A stretch of DNA of 64,000 nucleotides from JAFGUF01 sp040883315 (GTDB taxonomy: Bacteria; Bacillota; Clostridia; Christensenellales; UMGS416). Within the stretch, counting starts at the first letter, position 1. Each line of letters begins with the position of its first letter. The stretch lies in NCBI GenBank assembly GCA_040883315.1, contig JBFLKU010000010.1:42490-106489 (forward strand), written 5' to 3'. Shown here piece by piece: positions 49,640 to 57,874 of this stretch. The notes below the pieces were generated by a model that worked only from the letters and a program-made list of their open reading frames with translations, was not told where the DNA came from and made no database searches. A program made the position numbers and the translations under genes.

Positions 49640-51037
49640 TTATTTTGTCTTATTGTTCTGTATATATCTCTTCCATTTTCTCTGCCATTCCAGGTTGCTA
49701 ATCTTTCTGCCATGGTGCATCTTTATTCTGGCTGCAGCTTTGGGCTGAAACATTATCATACATATGTTTTCATTCTCCATGTATCTTGGAATATCCGCTA
49801 ATTCATCCATTTTGCCCTTGGATATATACAAAAATTCATTCAGTGCCGGCTTGTCTCCGTAGTACTCGCTGATGCCTATGCTTTTTATATCTGTCCATGC
49901 AAAGAAATATGTTTTGTTCCTCACATAGTTTTTAAAAAATATGCCCTCTTTCGCCACTGTCATTTTTCTGCTGTATGCTTTTGCCAAGGAAAATGCAAAT
50001 ATCGCCGTAATCAAATATGCAAATATTGCATCCTCACCGCTAAATGCATCTATCCCAATGGAGCATAACACAAAAAGAGAGCCGCAAATCCACAATATTC
50101 TCCTTGATGCAGGCGTAGCAAAATAGAATTGATCTTTTGGGGTGTATGTCAGGCGTCCGGTATATCTTTTCTCATTTACGGTTTGTGCTTTCTCTTGGAT
50201 GGGAGGTGCTGCTGCAGCAGCCACATTTTCCATGGGCTGCAATACATCATCCACAGGTTTTTGACGCATTTTTCTCACATATTCATGCCATTTTTTATTG
50301 TTGTCCAAATTGTGAATGTGCCCTTTGTAGTATTTCATAATGCAGTGCACAGCACTTGGACGAAAGGCTATCATCACCCGCACTCTGCTTTCTGTGTATT
50401 GGCGAATTTTTAATATCTCTTTTGTTTCTCTGGAAGATACATAAAGAAATCCTACTCGACTAGTTTTATATTTGGATTCACTAATACCAATTGATTTGAT
50501 ATTATCCCATGGGAAATAATATTTTACTATACCGAAGAAATTGTAATAATATATGCCGTCTTGCTTTATTGTCATTCTTTTCATCAAATGCTTTATCATA
50601 AACACTTGAACTAATATTACTAAAAATATATTCATAGATAATAAAATATAAAAAGTTGGATTTATTTGGCCAAGTATAATAAGCAACACAAAAATACATT
50701 CACACGCAAACAAAAATTTCCCTGTTTTCGGATTCCCGCCAAAAAAAATATCATGACCTATATATTCAGGTAAATCACTGATATCTTTCATATCCTCAGG
50801 GGTATTTGCTGTATTGCGAGGTGTTCCCTTGGCGGCATTATAAAAAAAGACGTAAGCTGCAACTGTCTCGACAAATGATACTAAAATTAATGTAGGAAGT
50901 GCAATGACAATATTAGCATTAGGTACTTCCATCACAAAAAGATTCAAAAGGGCAATTACTACTATAGCCAAAAACACTGCAATAGAAATTACAAAAATCT
51001 TTGACGCTCTTTTATACTTTTGTTCTGTCATATCCAC
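49640..51037 (-). CDS. Membrane protein with internal duplication (2TM plus PH-like domain, twice)
   Basis: A 465-residue protein that is an internal duplicate. Each half has two transmembrane helices followed by a PH-like beta domain: first half helices at about 12-70 and 109-150, PH-like part about 155-245 (IKSIGISESKYKTSRVGFLY); second half helices at about 300-345, PH-like part about 350-465 (IKSIGISEYYGDKPALNEFL). Both domains end with similar segments (NLDNNKKWHEYVRKM and NLEWQRKWKRYIQ). The proline-rich linker is around 245-290. YcxB-like in organisation. Cytoplasmic PH-like domains suggest lipid or protein binding; function unknown. Confidence 0.75.
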   Translation of the reverse strand: MDMTEQKYKRASKIFVISIAVFLAIVVIALLNLFVMEVPNANIVIALPTLILVSFVETVAAYVFFYNAAKGTPRNTANTPEDMKDISDLPEYIGHDIFFGGNPKTGKFLFACECIFVLLIILGQINPTFYILLSMNIFLVILVQVFMIKHLMKRMTIKQDGIYYYNFFGIVKYYFPWDNIKSIGISESKYKTSRVGFLYVSSRETKEILKIRQYTESRVRVMIAFRPSAVHCIMKYYKGHIHNLDNNKKWHEYVRKMRQKPVDDVLQPMENVAAAAAPPIQEKAQTVNEKRYTGRLTYTPKDQFYFATPASRRILWICGSLFVLCSIGIDAFSGEDAIFAYLITAIFAFSLAKAYSRKMTVAKEGIFFKNYVRNKTYFFAWTDIKSIGISEYYGDKPALNEFLYISKGKMDELADIPRYMENENICMIMFQPKAAARIKMHHGRKISNLEWQRKWKRYIQNNKTK

Positions 51038-51230
51038 CTCATAAAATTTTTTATATTATACCATAAAGTAACATATTTGCGGTATTCAAGTGTATAAAAG
51101 ATACATTAAATGTGATAAAATGTGTTAGAGAAATTAAAATTTTCTGCTCATAAGAAAACAAGATAATTACCAGCTAATGATATAATATTCCTGAAAGCAG
51201 ATACCAAAAACCGCGATGTTAAGTTTGGTT

Positions 51231-51291
51231 GACACATTTCCAGCTATAATTGGTAGCTTTAGTTGACAGAAAAATATACTATCTTGCTATA
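51231..51291 (+). promoter_or_regulatory. Possible promoter region of the XRE-family regulator gene
   Basis: Two TTGACA boxes (51231-51236 and 51263-51268); the second has GCTATA after 17 bases. No gene in 51038-51322. Confidence 0.4.
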
Positions 51292-51322
51292 GCCGGCAAA
51301 ATAGAAATGGAGGCAACGAAGA

Positions 51323-52066
51323 ATGGAATTTAGAGACAGACTGATGGAGCTGCGCAAGCAGAAGGGATTGTCCCAAGAGGAGCTGGGATATAGCATAAAC
51401 GTGTCTCGCCAGACAGTAAGCAAGTGGGAGCTGGGAGAGACCACACCGGAGATGAGCAAGCTGGAAGCTATTGCAGACCTTTTTGAGGTCAGCCTTGATT
51501 ATTTGGTAAAAGGCGAGGCAATGCCAGCCGGTGCAAGGCGGCGAGGCGAATACGAATACAAAAGCATTGCACAGATAAACGGCATGCCCGTAATTCACAT
51601 AAATCTAGGCAGAGGAATAAAAAAAGCACGTGGCGTAGTGGCCGTGGGCAATGTAGCCACAGGCGTGGTGGCTGTGGGCGGCGTGGCAATTGGAGTGGTT
51701 GCATTTGGCGGGCTTTCCATAGGCATAGTCACACTGGCAGGCATGGCATTGGGGCTGGTGGCACTGGGTGGGCTATCGGCAGGCTATATAGCTGTGGGCG
51801 GCGTAGCAGTGGGCTATCTGGCAATTGGCGGTGCGGCATTCGGCATCAATGCACTGGGCGGCGTGGCAATAGCCAGAGATATTGCATTCGGCGAATATGC
51901 CCGCGGCAGGATAGCCATCGGCAGCAGAACCTATGGAGAATATCAAATCAGCAGATATGCTGAAAAAGGTGACATGCTGAATATGTTCAGCTCCGCCGTC
52001 AAATCCATAGGGAATATAAAGCCATGGATAGTGGATTTTTTCCGATCGGCTATAAATAACGGATGA
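51323..52066 (+). CDS. XRE-family regulator with glycine-rich membrane-like C-domain
   Basis: A 247-residue protein. The N-terminal 66 residues are a canonical HTH of the Xre type (RLMELRKQKGLSQEELGYSINVSRQTVSKWELGETTPEM). A short linker leads to residues about 100-200, an unusual string of GGVAxG/GGLSxG units (VVAVGGVAIGVVAFGGLSIG and so on) with period about 8-9 residues, then a short charged region. The glycine-rich part might form membrane-embedded small helices or a beta-type solenoid. The same architecture is known in other Clostridia XRE proteins, probably sensing membrane or envelope state. AATGGAGG precedes the ATG. Confidence 0.8.
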   Translation: MEFRDRLMELRKQKGLSQEELGYSINVSRQTVSKWELGETTPEMSKLEAIADLFEVSLDYLVKGEAMPAGARRRGEYEYKSIAQINGMPVIHINLGRGIKKARGVVAVGNVATGVVAVGGVAIGVVAFGGLSIGIVTLAGMALGLVALGGLSAGYIAVGGVAVGYLAIGGAAFGINALGGVAIARDIAFGEYARGRIAIGSRTYGEYQISRYAEKGDMLNMFSSAVKSIGNIKPWIVDFFRSAINNG

Positions 52067-52068
52067 TG

Positions 52069-52096
52069 AAAAGCACTGTACTGCAGTGCTTTTTTC
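52069..52096 (+). terminator. Rho-independent terminator
   Basis: AAAAGCACTGTA / CTGCAGTGCTTTTTT; ends the regulator gene. Confidence 0.8.
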
Positions 52097-52179
52097 ACTA
52101 TAATAATTAATTTTGCTGTATTGCCGTATTTATAAATGTGTGCTAGAATCTCAGTAAATAATCCAAAAGGAGATAAAAT

Positions 52180-52800
52180 ATGAATAAAAAAAGCATTTTG
52201 CTGTTTTTCATATCTAGCATATTCCTGTTTTCAGCATGCAGTAAACCCGCTGAAAGCAAAACACCAATAAACGAGGTCACTGCTGAACCAACGCAGGAGG
52301 CTGCTGAAAATCCATCTGCCGCTGCTGAATTATTCACGGAAGAAGACTATATCAAGCTGGTAAAGGGTGAAGCCAGCAATCCGGCAATCCAAAAAGAAAT
52401 ACCGACTGCAGAGTTCTTTATTCGCCCAGCACTGGCAGACGAGAACTCAGGTGCCTGCATCTCCATCGAAGATCAGGGCTATGTCTTTGCTTTCACTCCA
52501 AACGAAAGCATCTATCCATATGATTCATCAATGTTTGTAAGTGATATGGTTTTTGACATCGATACATCTTTAGTAGATGCATTGAAATCAGTCTATCCTG
52601 AATTTAATGAGAGCGATTTTACCTATGTAGGTGATAATGAAGTAAAGCACTATATGAAAGTTGCAAACGACAGCACTACAAACCAAAAGGTTACTCAGGT
52701 ATATTTCCTCTACAAAAGTCATTTAGTAGGCTTCACTATTTTAGGAGATGCTTCGGATAATTATCTGGGGTACTGCAATTTAAAAGTGATATATTTTTAA
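52180..52800 (+). CDS. Lipoprotein, hypothetical
   Basis: A 206-residue protein with lipobox FSAC (Cys19) after a hydrophobic signal; an Ala/Glu/Pro-rich linker (about 25-60) precedes a small alpha/beta extracytoplasmic domain (about 65-206). AAAGGAG lies upstream of the ATG. No catalytic motif recognised. Convergent with the serine hydrolase gene and separated from it by a strong bidirectional hairpin. Confidence 0.75.
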   Translation: MNKKSILLFFISSIFLFSACSKPAESKTPINEVTAEPTQEAAENPSAAAELFTEEDYIKLVKGEASNPAIQKEIPTAEFFIRPALADENSGACISIEDQGYVFAFTPNESIYPYDSSMFVSDMVFDIDTSLVDALKSVYPEFNESDFTYVGDNEVKHYMKVANDSTTNQKVTQVYFLYKSHLVGFTILGDASDNYLGYCNLKVIYF

Positions 52801-52817
52801 TTAATAATAAGCGATAG

Positions 52818-52846
52818 CAAAAGGACTGCACTGCAGTCCTTTTTTT
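52818..52846. terminator. Bidirectional terminator
   Basis: Near-perfect palindrome AAAAGGACTGCA-CTGCAGTCCTTTT with T run on the plus strand, between two convergent genes. Confidence 0.88.
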
Positions 52847-54024
52847 TATTCTATTCTATCTAATGTACTGATTATCTTTATCATGGTCTGCACGCTGACA
52901 GAGGGAGCGTCCGTAGAGCCGCAGCTGGATATATACACCGTGTCGGTGGACTTATCATAAAACATCTGTGTGCCCAGCACGCCCATGTGCCCCACATATT
53001 TGGGCATCGATTTTAGCGTGGGCATAAATTCGCCAAAGTGATACTCCATGTATCCGTAGCCGTAGTGAATGCCGTTGATGAACTTGTAGTTATCAAACTG
53101 ATACATGCTGTCCAGCGTTTTGAGGCTGACTATTTCGTATTGGTTTAGGCTGCGTACAAACTTCGCCAGGTCATCTGCCGTGGATATCATTCCGCCGCCT
53201 GCCCAGTCTATGCTGAGAGACTGGTAATCCTTTATGTTCACTCCCCCCAGCCAAATGTCGGCTATGGGGCGTTTTTCATTTTTCGGCTCCGAGTAGAACA
53301 TCAGGTATGTGTCGTCCATTTCCAGCGGATCAAAAATCCTCTCATGGAGCATAGCGTGAAAAGACTGCCCTGATACGCTTTCTATTATCAGCCCCAGCAG
53401 GATATATCCCGTGTCTGAATAGTGGTATTTTTCTCCCGGCTTGCCTACTGTCTTCTGATAGTTCCGTGAAAAATCCAGCAGGTCATTTGGCGTCCAGAAT
53501 GTATCTGGGTTCTCCACAATCAGCTCCTTCATGGATTTCTCGCCTATTGTTTTGTCGTCAAAATAGTCCGCCGCTCCGCTGGTGTGTGATAGCAGCTGTG
53601 CAATGGTCACCTCGTGGGAATAGTCCACGCCCTCGTATTCAAACAATCCATCAAGGATATCATCCCCCAAATACGCCGATGCCAAATCGTCCAGCGACAT
53701 CTTCCCCTCGTCTATTAGCGTGCCTATCAGCGTGGCTGTGAATGCCTTGCCCACGCTGGCAGTATGGAAAGGCAGTTTCGCATCTATTGGCTCTCCGTCC
53801 ATTTGCCCGTATGCAAAGTGCTGATCTATTTCATATTCGCCGGAGTTTACATACACTATCGCCTGTGTAATATTTTTCTTGCCTAGCTGAGCTTCTGTCA
53901 TCTTGCCCATCGCTGCTATCGCGTCGTCTTTGCTAATGGGGCGTGTGCCCAAAAATATCATTGCTCCAAATATCAAAACTGCTGCTAATACTATGGATAG
54001 AACTATTATCATAATCTTTTTCAT
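52846..54024 (-). CDS. Serine hydrolase, class C beta-lactamase-like (PBP4* / EstB group)
   Basis: A 392-residue exported enzyme with an N-terminal signal/membrane segment (about 4-25). Catalytic S-x-x-K is SVGK in TASVGKAF (about 92-95); the second element is YSD in YHYSDTGY (about 204), replacing the usual YxN; the third is HMG in YVGHMGV (about 350). Family members hydrolyse or transfer D-amino-acid peptides in wall turnover. It faces the PadR/flavodoxin operon across a 118-base divergent region that holds its TTGACA-17-TACTAT promoter with an overlapping palindrome, so PadR regulation is likely. Confidence 0.88.
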   Translation of the reverse strand: MKKIMIIVLSIVLAAVLIFGAMIFLGTRPISKDDAIAAMGKMTEAQLGKKNITQAIVYVNSGEYEIDQHFAYGQMDGEPIDAKLPFHTASVGKAFTATLIGTLIDEGKMSLDDLASAYLGDDILDGLFEYEGVDYSHEVTIAQLLSHTSGAADYFDDKTIGEKSMKELIVENPDTFWTPNDLLDFSRNYQKTVGKPGEKYHYSDTGYILLGLIIESVSGQSFHAMLHERIFDPLEMDDTYLMFYSEPKNEKRPIADIWLGGVNIKDYQSLSIDWAGGGMISTADDLAKFVRSLNQYEIVSLKTLDSMYQFDNYKFINGIHYGYGYMEYHFGEFMPTLKSMPKYVGHMGVLGTQMFYDKSTDTVYISSCGSTDAPSVSVQTMIKIISTLDRIE

Positions 54025-54048
54025 ATAACCTCCATATATCTATTATGT

Positions 54049-54086
54049 ATATTACTAATAGTAATATATGAATTAGTATTTGTCAA
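54049..54086. promoter_or_regulatory. Divergent promoter/operator region, probable PadR target
   Basis: For the minus-strand gene: TTGACA (54086-54081), 17-base spacer, TACTAT (54063-54058). A 19-base near-palindrome ATATTACTAATAGTAATAT (54049-54067) overlaps the -10, and a further ATATTACTATTAGG half-site lies at about 54107-54121 in front of the PadR gene. Confidence 0.6.
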
Positions 54087-54142
54087 GCTTGCATTTTAAA
54101 ATATTTTATATTACTATTAGGTATACGCATGGGGAGGGCAAG

Positions 54143-54691
54143 ATGGAAAATATAGTACTAGGTCTTTTGATGCTGCAGAGCATGACCATATACCAGCTGA
54201 ATCAGGCATTTGGCATGGGTCTGTCTATGATATACGCCGCCAGCTACGGCAATCTGCAGTACGCCGTAAAAAAGCTGCTGGATGCTGAAATGATATCCTT
54301 CGAAGAGAAGGTGGAAAACGGCAGAAACAAAAAGATATATAATATAAATAAATCCGGTGTGGATGAATTTTTCCGCTGGATGATGGACGACGCAGACCCA
54401 AGGCATATAGAGACCGTGATGCTATCAAAGGTATATTTCATGGGACTTATAGAAAAAGATGATGACAAAATCGAAATAATTGATAAAATATTATATGCGG
54501 CACAGGGCTATGCAGACCAATTGACGCACGCTAAATCAATTTTCGACAAAATGGAGATAAGTGCCAGCGACATGAGAATAGCAAAATATCAGTTCGCCAC
54601 TCTGGACTATGGCATAGGTGCACACGATTTTGCAATCGGCTGGCTGAAAAAGCTGAAGCAGGACATAAAAAATAATGGAGAAGAGAAATGA
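54143..54691 (+). CDS. PadR-family transcriptional regulator
   Basis: A 182-residue protein (ATG at 54143, GGGGAGGGCAAG upstream; longer frame lacks a site). The N-terminal winged helix is typical: IVLGLLMLQSMTIYQLNQAFGMG ... AASYGNLQYAVKKLLDAEMI and a wing of KKIYNINKSG. The C-terminal part (about 85-182) is the PadR dimerisation coiled coil (Vir-like C-domain). PadR proteins repress neighbouring detoxification or stress genes in response to ligands. It precedes, and overlaps by 4 bases, the flavodoxin gene; palindromes in front of it suggest autoregulation. Confidence 0.86.
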   Translation: MENIVLGLLMLQSMTIYQLNQAFGMGLSMIYAASYGNLQYAVKKLLDAEMISFEEKVENGRNKKIYNINKSGVDEFFRWMMDDADPRHIETVMLSKVYFMGLIEKDDDKIEIIDKILYAAQGYADQLTHAKSIFDKMEISASDMRIAKYQFATLDYGIGAHDFAIGWLKKLKQDIKNNGEEK

Positions 54692-55203
54692 AAGCAGTAA
54701 TAATATCATATTCACAGACTGGCAGAAACGCCAAACTAGCTCAGATGGTATCGCAGGAGCTAGGCATAGATAACATAAAAATAGTGGAAAAAAATCAGCG
54801 GAAGCTGATGACCGTGGCATGGGATTTGGTATTCAACAGGGTGCCAAAGGTGCAGCCGGACCCCCGCGAAATGGACAAATACGACATAGCTTTGCTTTTC
54901 ACCCCCGTATGGATGGGCGCACCAGCCACCCCTACTAGGGCATACCTAAAGCATTTGAAAAAGAGCGGGCAACAGTACGCTTTTCTATCCCTATGCGGCG
55001 GTGCAGGCGAGAAAAACCCCATGCTAGAGGGCAGCATCATCAAAACCGTAGGCAGATCACCGGAATTGCTGATGGAGCAGCACGTATCAGACCTGATTGG
55101 CGATGATGCAACCAGAGAGATGACGGAAAAGTACAATGTGTCAGAGGCAGAGTACGAGATGCTGTGCAAGAAGTTTGCAGGAGCTATTAGAGAGATTTTA
55201 TAA
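54688..55203 (+). CDS. Flavodoxin-family protein
   Basis: A 171-residue protein with the flavodoxin FMN phosphate-binding motif SYSQTGRNAKLAQMV (about 7-21) and the W-x-G-A-P type loop (TPVWMGAPATPTR, about 72-84) near the isoalloxazine. It serves as a low-potential electron carrier or FMN-dependent reductase. ATGA overlap with the PadR gene and a terminator downstream indicate a two-gene operon. Confidence 0.85.
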   Translation: MKAVIISYSQTGRNAKLAQMVSQELGIDNIKIVEKNQRKLMTVAWDLVFNRVPKVQPDPREMDKYDIALLFTPVWMGAPATPTRAYLKHLKKSGQQYAFLSLCGGAGEKNPMLEGSIIKTVGRSPELLMEQHVSDLIGDDATREMTEKYNVSEAEYEMLCKKFAGAIREIL

Positions 55204-55209
55204 TAAAGC

Positions 55210-55236
55210 AAAAAAGACATGCAAATGTCTTTTTTA
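55210..55236 (+). terminator. Rho-independent terminator
   Basis: AAAAAAGACAT / ATGTCTTTTTT stem with loop GCAA; ends the PadR-flavodoxin operon. Confidence 0.88.
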
Positions 55237-55256
55237 TTGTTTGTGGGGGAGTTTTA

Positions 55257-55307
55257 TGGGGCTTTGCCCCAAACCCCATCTAAGGGATTTCATCCCTTAG
55301 ATATCCC
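55257..55307 (+). repeat. Double-hairpin dispersed repeat, family A copy 5
   Basis: TGGGGCtttGCCCCA, then CTAAGGGatttcatCCCTTAG, then ATATCCC. ATCCC end faces the SIR2-like gene. Confidence 0.85.
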
Positions 55308-55343
55308 TATTATTAGAAATATTGATATCGCTTAAATAATATA

Positions 55344-56375
55344 TTATTCTAGCTTTTCCCAAATATCATCCCATGATGCTAATAGTAATTCTTTATTTTT
55401 AGACAAGAATTTATCCGAAGTGTTTTTATAAAACTCATCATTTTCTAGCTCTGTTTCAGGGTTACAATAATATATCACTGTTTCAATTGATTTATTTGAT
55501 TTAATTGCATCGTTAATATGATTGTCGTTTAGCCCGCTATAGCCAAATATATGTAATTCCGAAATAGTTGATAGCTCAAGTTTTGTAATATATTCTCTTA
55601 CAGCGGAATAACCGATAGAGAAAGGAATACTGAATGGTAGAGTAAATCCTCCTCCCATTTTAGATTTCTTATTATTTCCATCAGTTCCCCATAATAAATA
55701 AGGCTTTTCTGTATAGTTTATTGTTTTTTCATTTTCTTGCATTTCTATTTCTTTAGTACGTGCATTATATCTTTTAACTTCAGTTGAATTATCTGAATAA
55801 TAAATTTTATAATAATCAAAACCACCATGGATATGATAAATTTCACCATTATATAAATCATCTAATATATAATCATAATTGGTTGTAAAAATATAATTAA
55901 ACTGATTAAAAAACAGCTTACTTTTATTTAAATCTATTTTTTTAATCAATGCGTCGTTGTTTATACCATTAATTCCATTTAACCCACCGTTTAAACATAT
56001 TTCAATTGCAATCTTTTCTATATCAGCACTATCATCAAATCCAAAAAGTTTTGCCACTTTAATAATTGTTTCTATCCCATCAATTGCTGGCTTATCGAGT
56101 TCCGTATATAATCCGCCCTCTATGATAATATTCTTGTAAATAGTATCATTTACTAAGTTCTCATCATCAGCTCTTAGTATTCGATATAGGCTTTCTTTAA
56201 AAGAAGGTTCATTAAGAGCATTAGATTTTAAATCATATAGAATTTTATATTTTTCATCTATTCTTGTATATATTTCTGGTGCTTTTTGTCGAAATGACTC
56301 TATCATCATGCAATTTTGATAGCTATTATTCAGCATTGAGGAAAATCCATTACCAACTAATATTGCCTTTGCCAT
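55344..56375 (-). CDS. SIR2-like putative defence protein (AT-rich)
   Basis: A 343-residue protein. GNGFSSML near the N-terminus (about 8-15) fits the nucleotide-binding glycine loop; FTTNYD (about 163-168) and HIHGG (about 181-185) carry the Asn and His typical of SIR2-like NAD hydrolases, and FGYSGLND (about 275-285) is the second NAD-binding stretch. DUF4917/AbiH-like proteins share these segments. Such proteins often act as NAD-depleting effectors in phage defence; here no sensor partner adjoins it. Extremely AT-rich, flanked on both sides by inverted family A repeats. Confidence 0.72.
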   Translation of the reverse strand: MAKAILVGNGFSSMLNNSYQNCMMIESFRQKAPEIYTRIDEKYKILYDLKSNALNEPSFKESLYRILRADDENLVNDTIYKNIIIEGGLYTELDKPAIDGIETIIKVAKLFGFDDSADIEKIAIEICLNGGLNGINGINNDALIKKIDLNKSKLFFNQFNYIFTTNYDYILDDLYNGEIYHIHGGFDYYKIYYSDNSTEVKRYNARTKEIEMQENEKTINYTEKPYLLWGTDGNNKKSKMGGGFTLPFSIPFSIGYSAVREYITKLELSTISELHIFGYSGLNDNHINDAIKSNKSIETVIYYCNPETELENDEFYKNTSDKFLSKNKELLLASWDDIWEKLE

Positions 56376-56395
56376 AAAATCCTCCTATATAATTT

Positions 56396-56453
56396 TAGGG
56401 ATTCTCAAGGGACTAGTCCCTTGAGTGGGTCTTAGGGCAAAGCCCTAAACATC
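56396..56453 (-). repeat. Double-hairpin dispersed repeat, family A copy 6 (inverted)
   Basis: Reverse complement of the family A layout: CTCAAGGGactagtCCCTTGAG and TAGGGCaaAGCCCTA; together with 55257-55307 it brackets the SIR2-like gene with the same (ATCCC) ends facing inward. A TTCCCT tract follows at 56454-56484. Confidence 0.85.
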
Positions 56454-56485
56454 CCCTCTTCCCTTTTCCCTATTCCCTGTTCCCT

Positions 56486-57643
56486 CTAATCCTGCTCCTT
56501 AACCGTCTTCTTCCTATGCACCAGTGCAGTCACCAGTGCCGTGGCAGGCACAGTGCACACCAGCCCAATGCTGCCGGCGATGGCACGGATAAATTCAGAT
56601 GAGAAAAGCTCCCAGCTCAGGGTATAGTTCAGCTGTGTGGAGTTTGTAAATATCAGTATGATGATAGGCAGCGATGAGCCGACGTATGCCAAAATAAGGG
56701 TGTTGGTCATGGTTCCCATGATGTCGCCGCCTATTTTCATGCCGGATTTCACTATCTCTTTTGCGGATATATCCCCGCCTCTGTGCTCTATTATCTCCTC
56801 CAGTGATGATGCTATAGATACAGCCACGTCCATGGTTGCCCCCAGTGCACCTATTATGATGGCGGCAAATAGCAGCCCGTTCATGTCTAGCTGGTAGTGG
56901 AAATACAAAGTGTTGGCAATGGTGTCTGTCAGCCCTGTCATGCTCATCACATTCTGCATTATAAATGCCAGAATGCCGGCGATGGCAAAGCCCAGCGTGC
57001 AGCCGATGATGGCAGATAATGCCTTTATCCTGAATCCGCATACAATCACCAGAGTGATGCCCGTCACCACTATGCACGATAGCACAGCCAGCAGCATGAT
57101 GTTATATCCCTGTATCAAAAGCGGAACAAAGCCAAAAAGTATCACGCCGCATGTGATGATGAGAGCCACCAGCGAGCGTAGGCCTTTCAGCCCGCTGAAT
57201 ACCAAAAGCACCACAGCAAACAAAACGCCGAATATTATAATATAGGGCACTCTGGCGTATTCCACGAAGTCGCCGATTACTTCCCCGTTTTCCATAGACG
57301 GATATATATACACCACGTCGCCTTCATTCACGGTCTGGGTCATGTAGCCCTCGGTGTTGTCTATTATCTGGCGGCCCATTATGGTTTCATCGGTGATGTT
57401 GCTCTCCAGCACCTTGGCGGAGAATTCGAATGTCTCCACTATGCGCTCCTGCCCGTAGTAGTCGTCCACCTGTGTATCGGCGCTGATTACCTCGGTTATT
57501 TTCGCCTTAATCACCTGCTGTTCGCTGTTGGACTCTATGAACTCCTCCAGTGTGACTGCCTTGAAAAATTCTACGCTTTGGCATGCTGAGAATGCCAGCA
57601 TCGCAGCGAGGATTATTATTATAATTATTGATTTGTTTTTCAT
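56486..57643 (-). CDS. YibE/F-family membrane protein with lipobox
   Basis: A 385-residue protein from the ATG at 57643, giving signal peptide and lipobox FSAC (about 21). Residues about 22-135 are extracytoplasmic beta structure; eight transmembrane helices follow from about 140, with YibE/F-family motifs FGVLFAVVLLVFSGLKGLR (about 147), GALGATMDVAVSIASSLEEI (about 275) and SGMKIGGDIMGTMTNTLILA (about 307). The family is a predicted transporter/permease of unknown substrate. The longer frame to 57808 is disfavoured because it would lack the lipobox signal. Divergent from the DUF697-like gene. Confidence 0.83.
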   Translation of the reverse strand: MKNKSIIIIIILAAMLAFSACQSVEFFKAVTLEEFIESNSEQQVIKAKITEVISADTQVDDYYGQERIVETFEFSAKVLESNITDETIMGRQIIDNTEGYMTQTVNEGDVVYIYPSMENGEVIGDFVEYARVPYIIIFGVLFAVVLLVFSGLKGLRSLVALIITCGVILFGFVPLLIQGYNIMLLAVLSCIVVTGITLVIVCGFRIKALSAIIGCTLGFAIAGILAFIMQNVMSMTGLTDTIANTLYFHYQLDMNGLLFAAIIIGALGATMDVAVSIASSLEEIIEHRGGDISAKEIVKSGMKIGGDIMGTMTNTLILAYVGSSLPIIILIFTNSTQLNYTLSWELFSSEFIRAIAGSIGLVCTVPATALVTALVHRKKTVKEQD

Positions 57644-57874
57644 ATTTTTTTGCTTTCTTTCCAAAGATTTGTTAATTGAATCATAGCACACTTTACATGT
57701 GTATGTAAAATTATATTTCCCGTTTCGTATCCGAAATGTAATACATGTGTAATAGATTCTCTGCCCTTTCTCCGTCCACCTCTCCCTTTCCCATAGCCGC
57801 TGCCCCATCTCTTTATCTTTACCAAAGAAATATATAGTGATATACTTGCATTATTCACAGGAAGAGAGTTGTTT

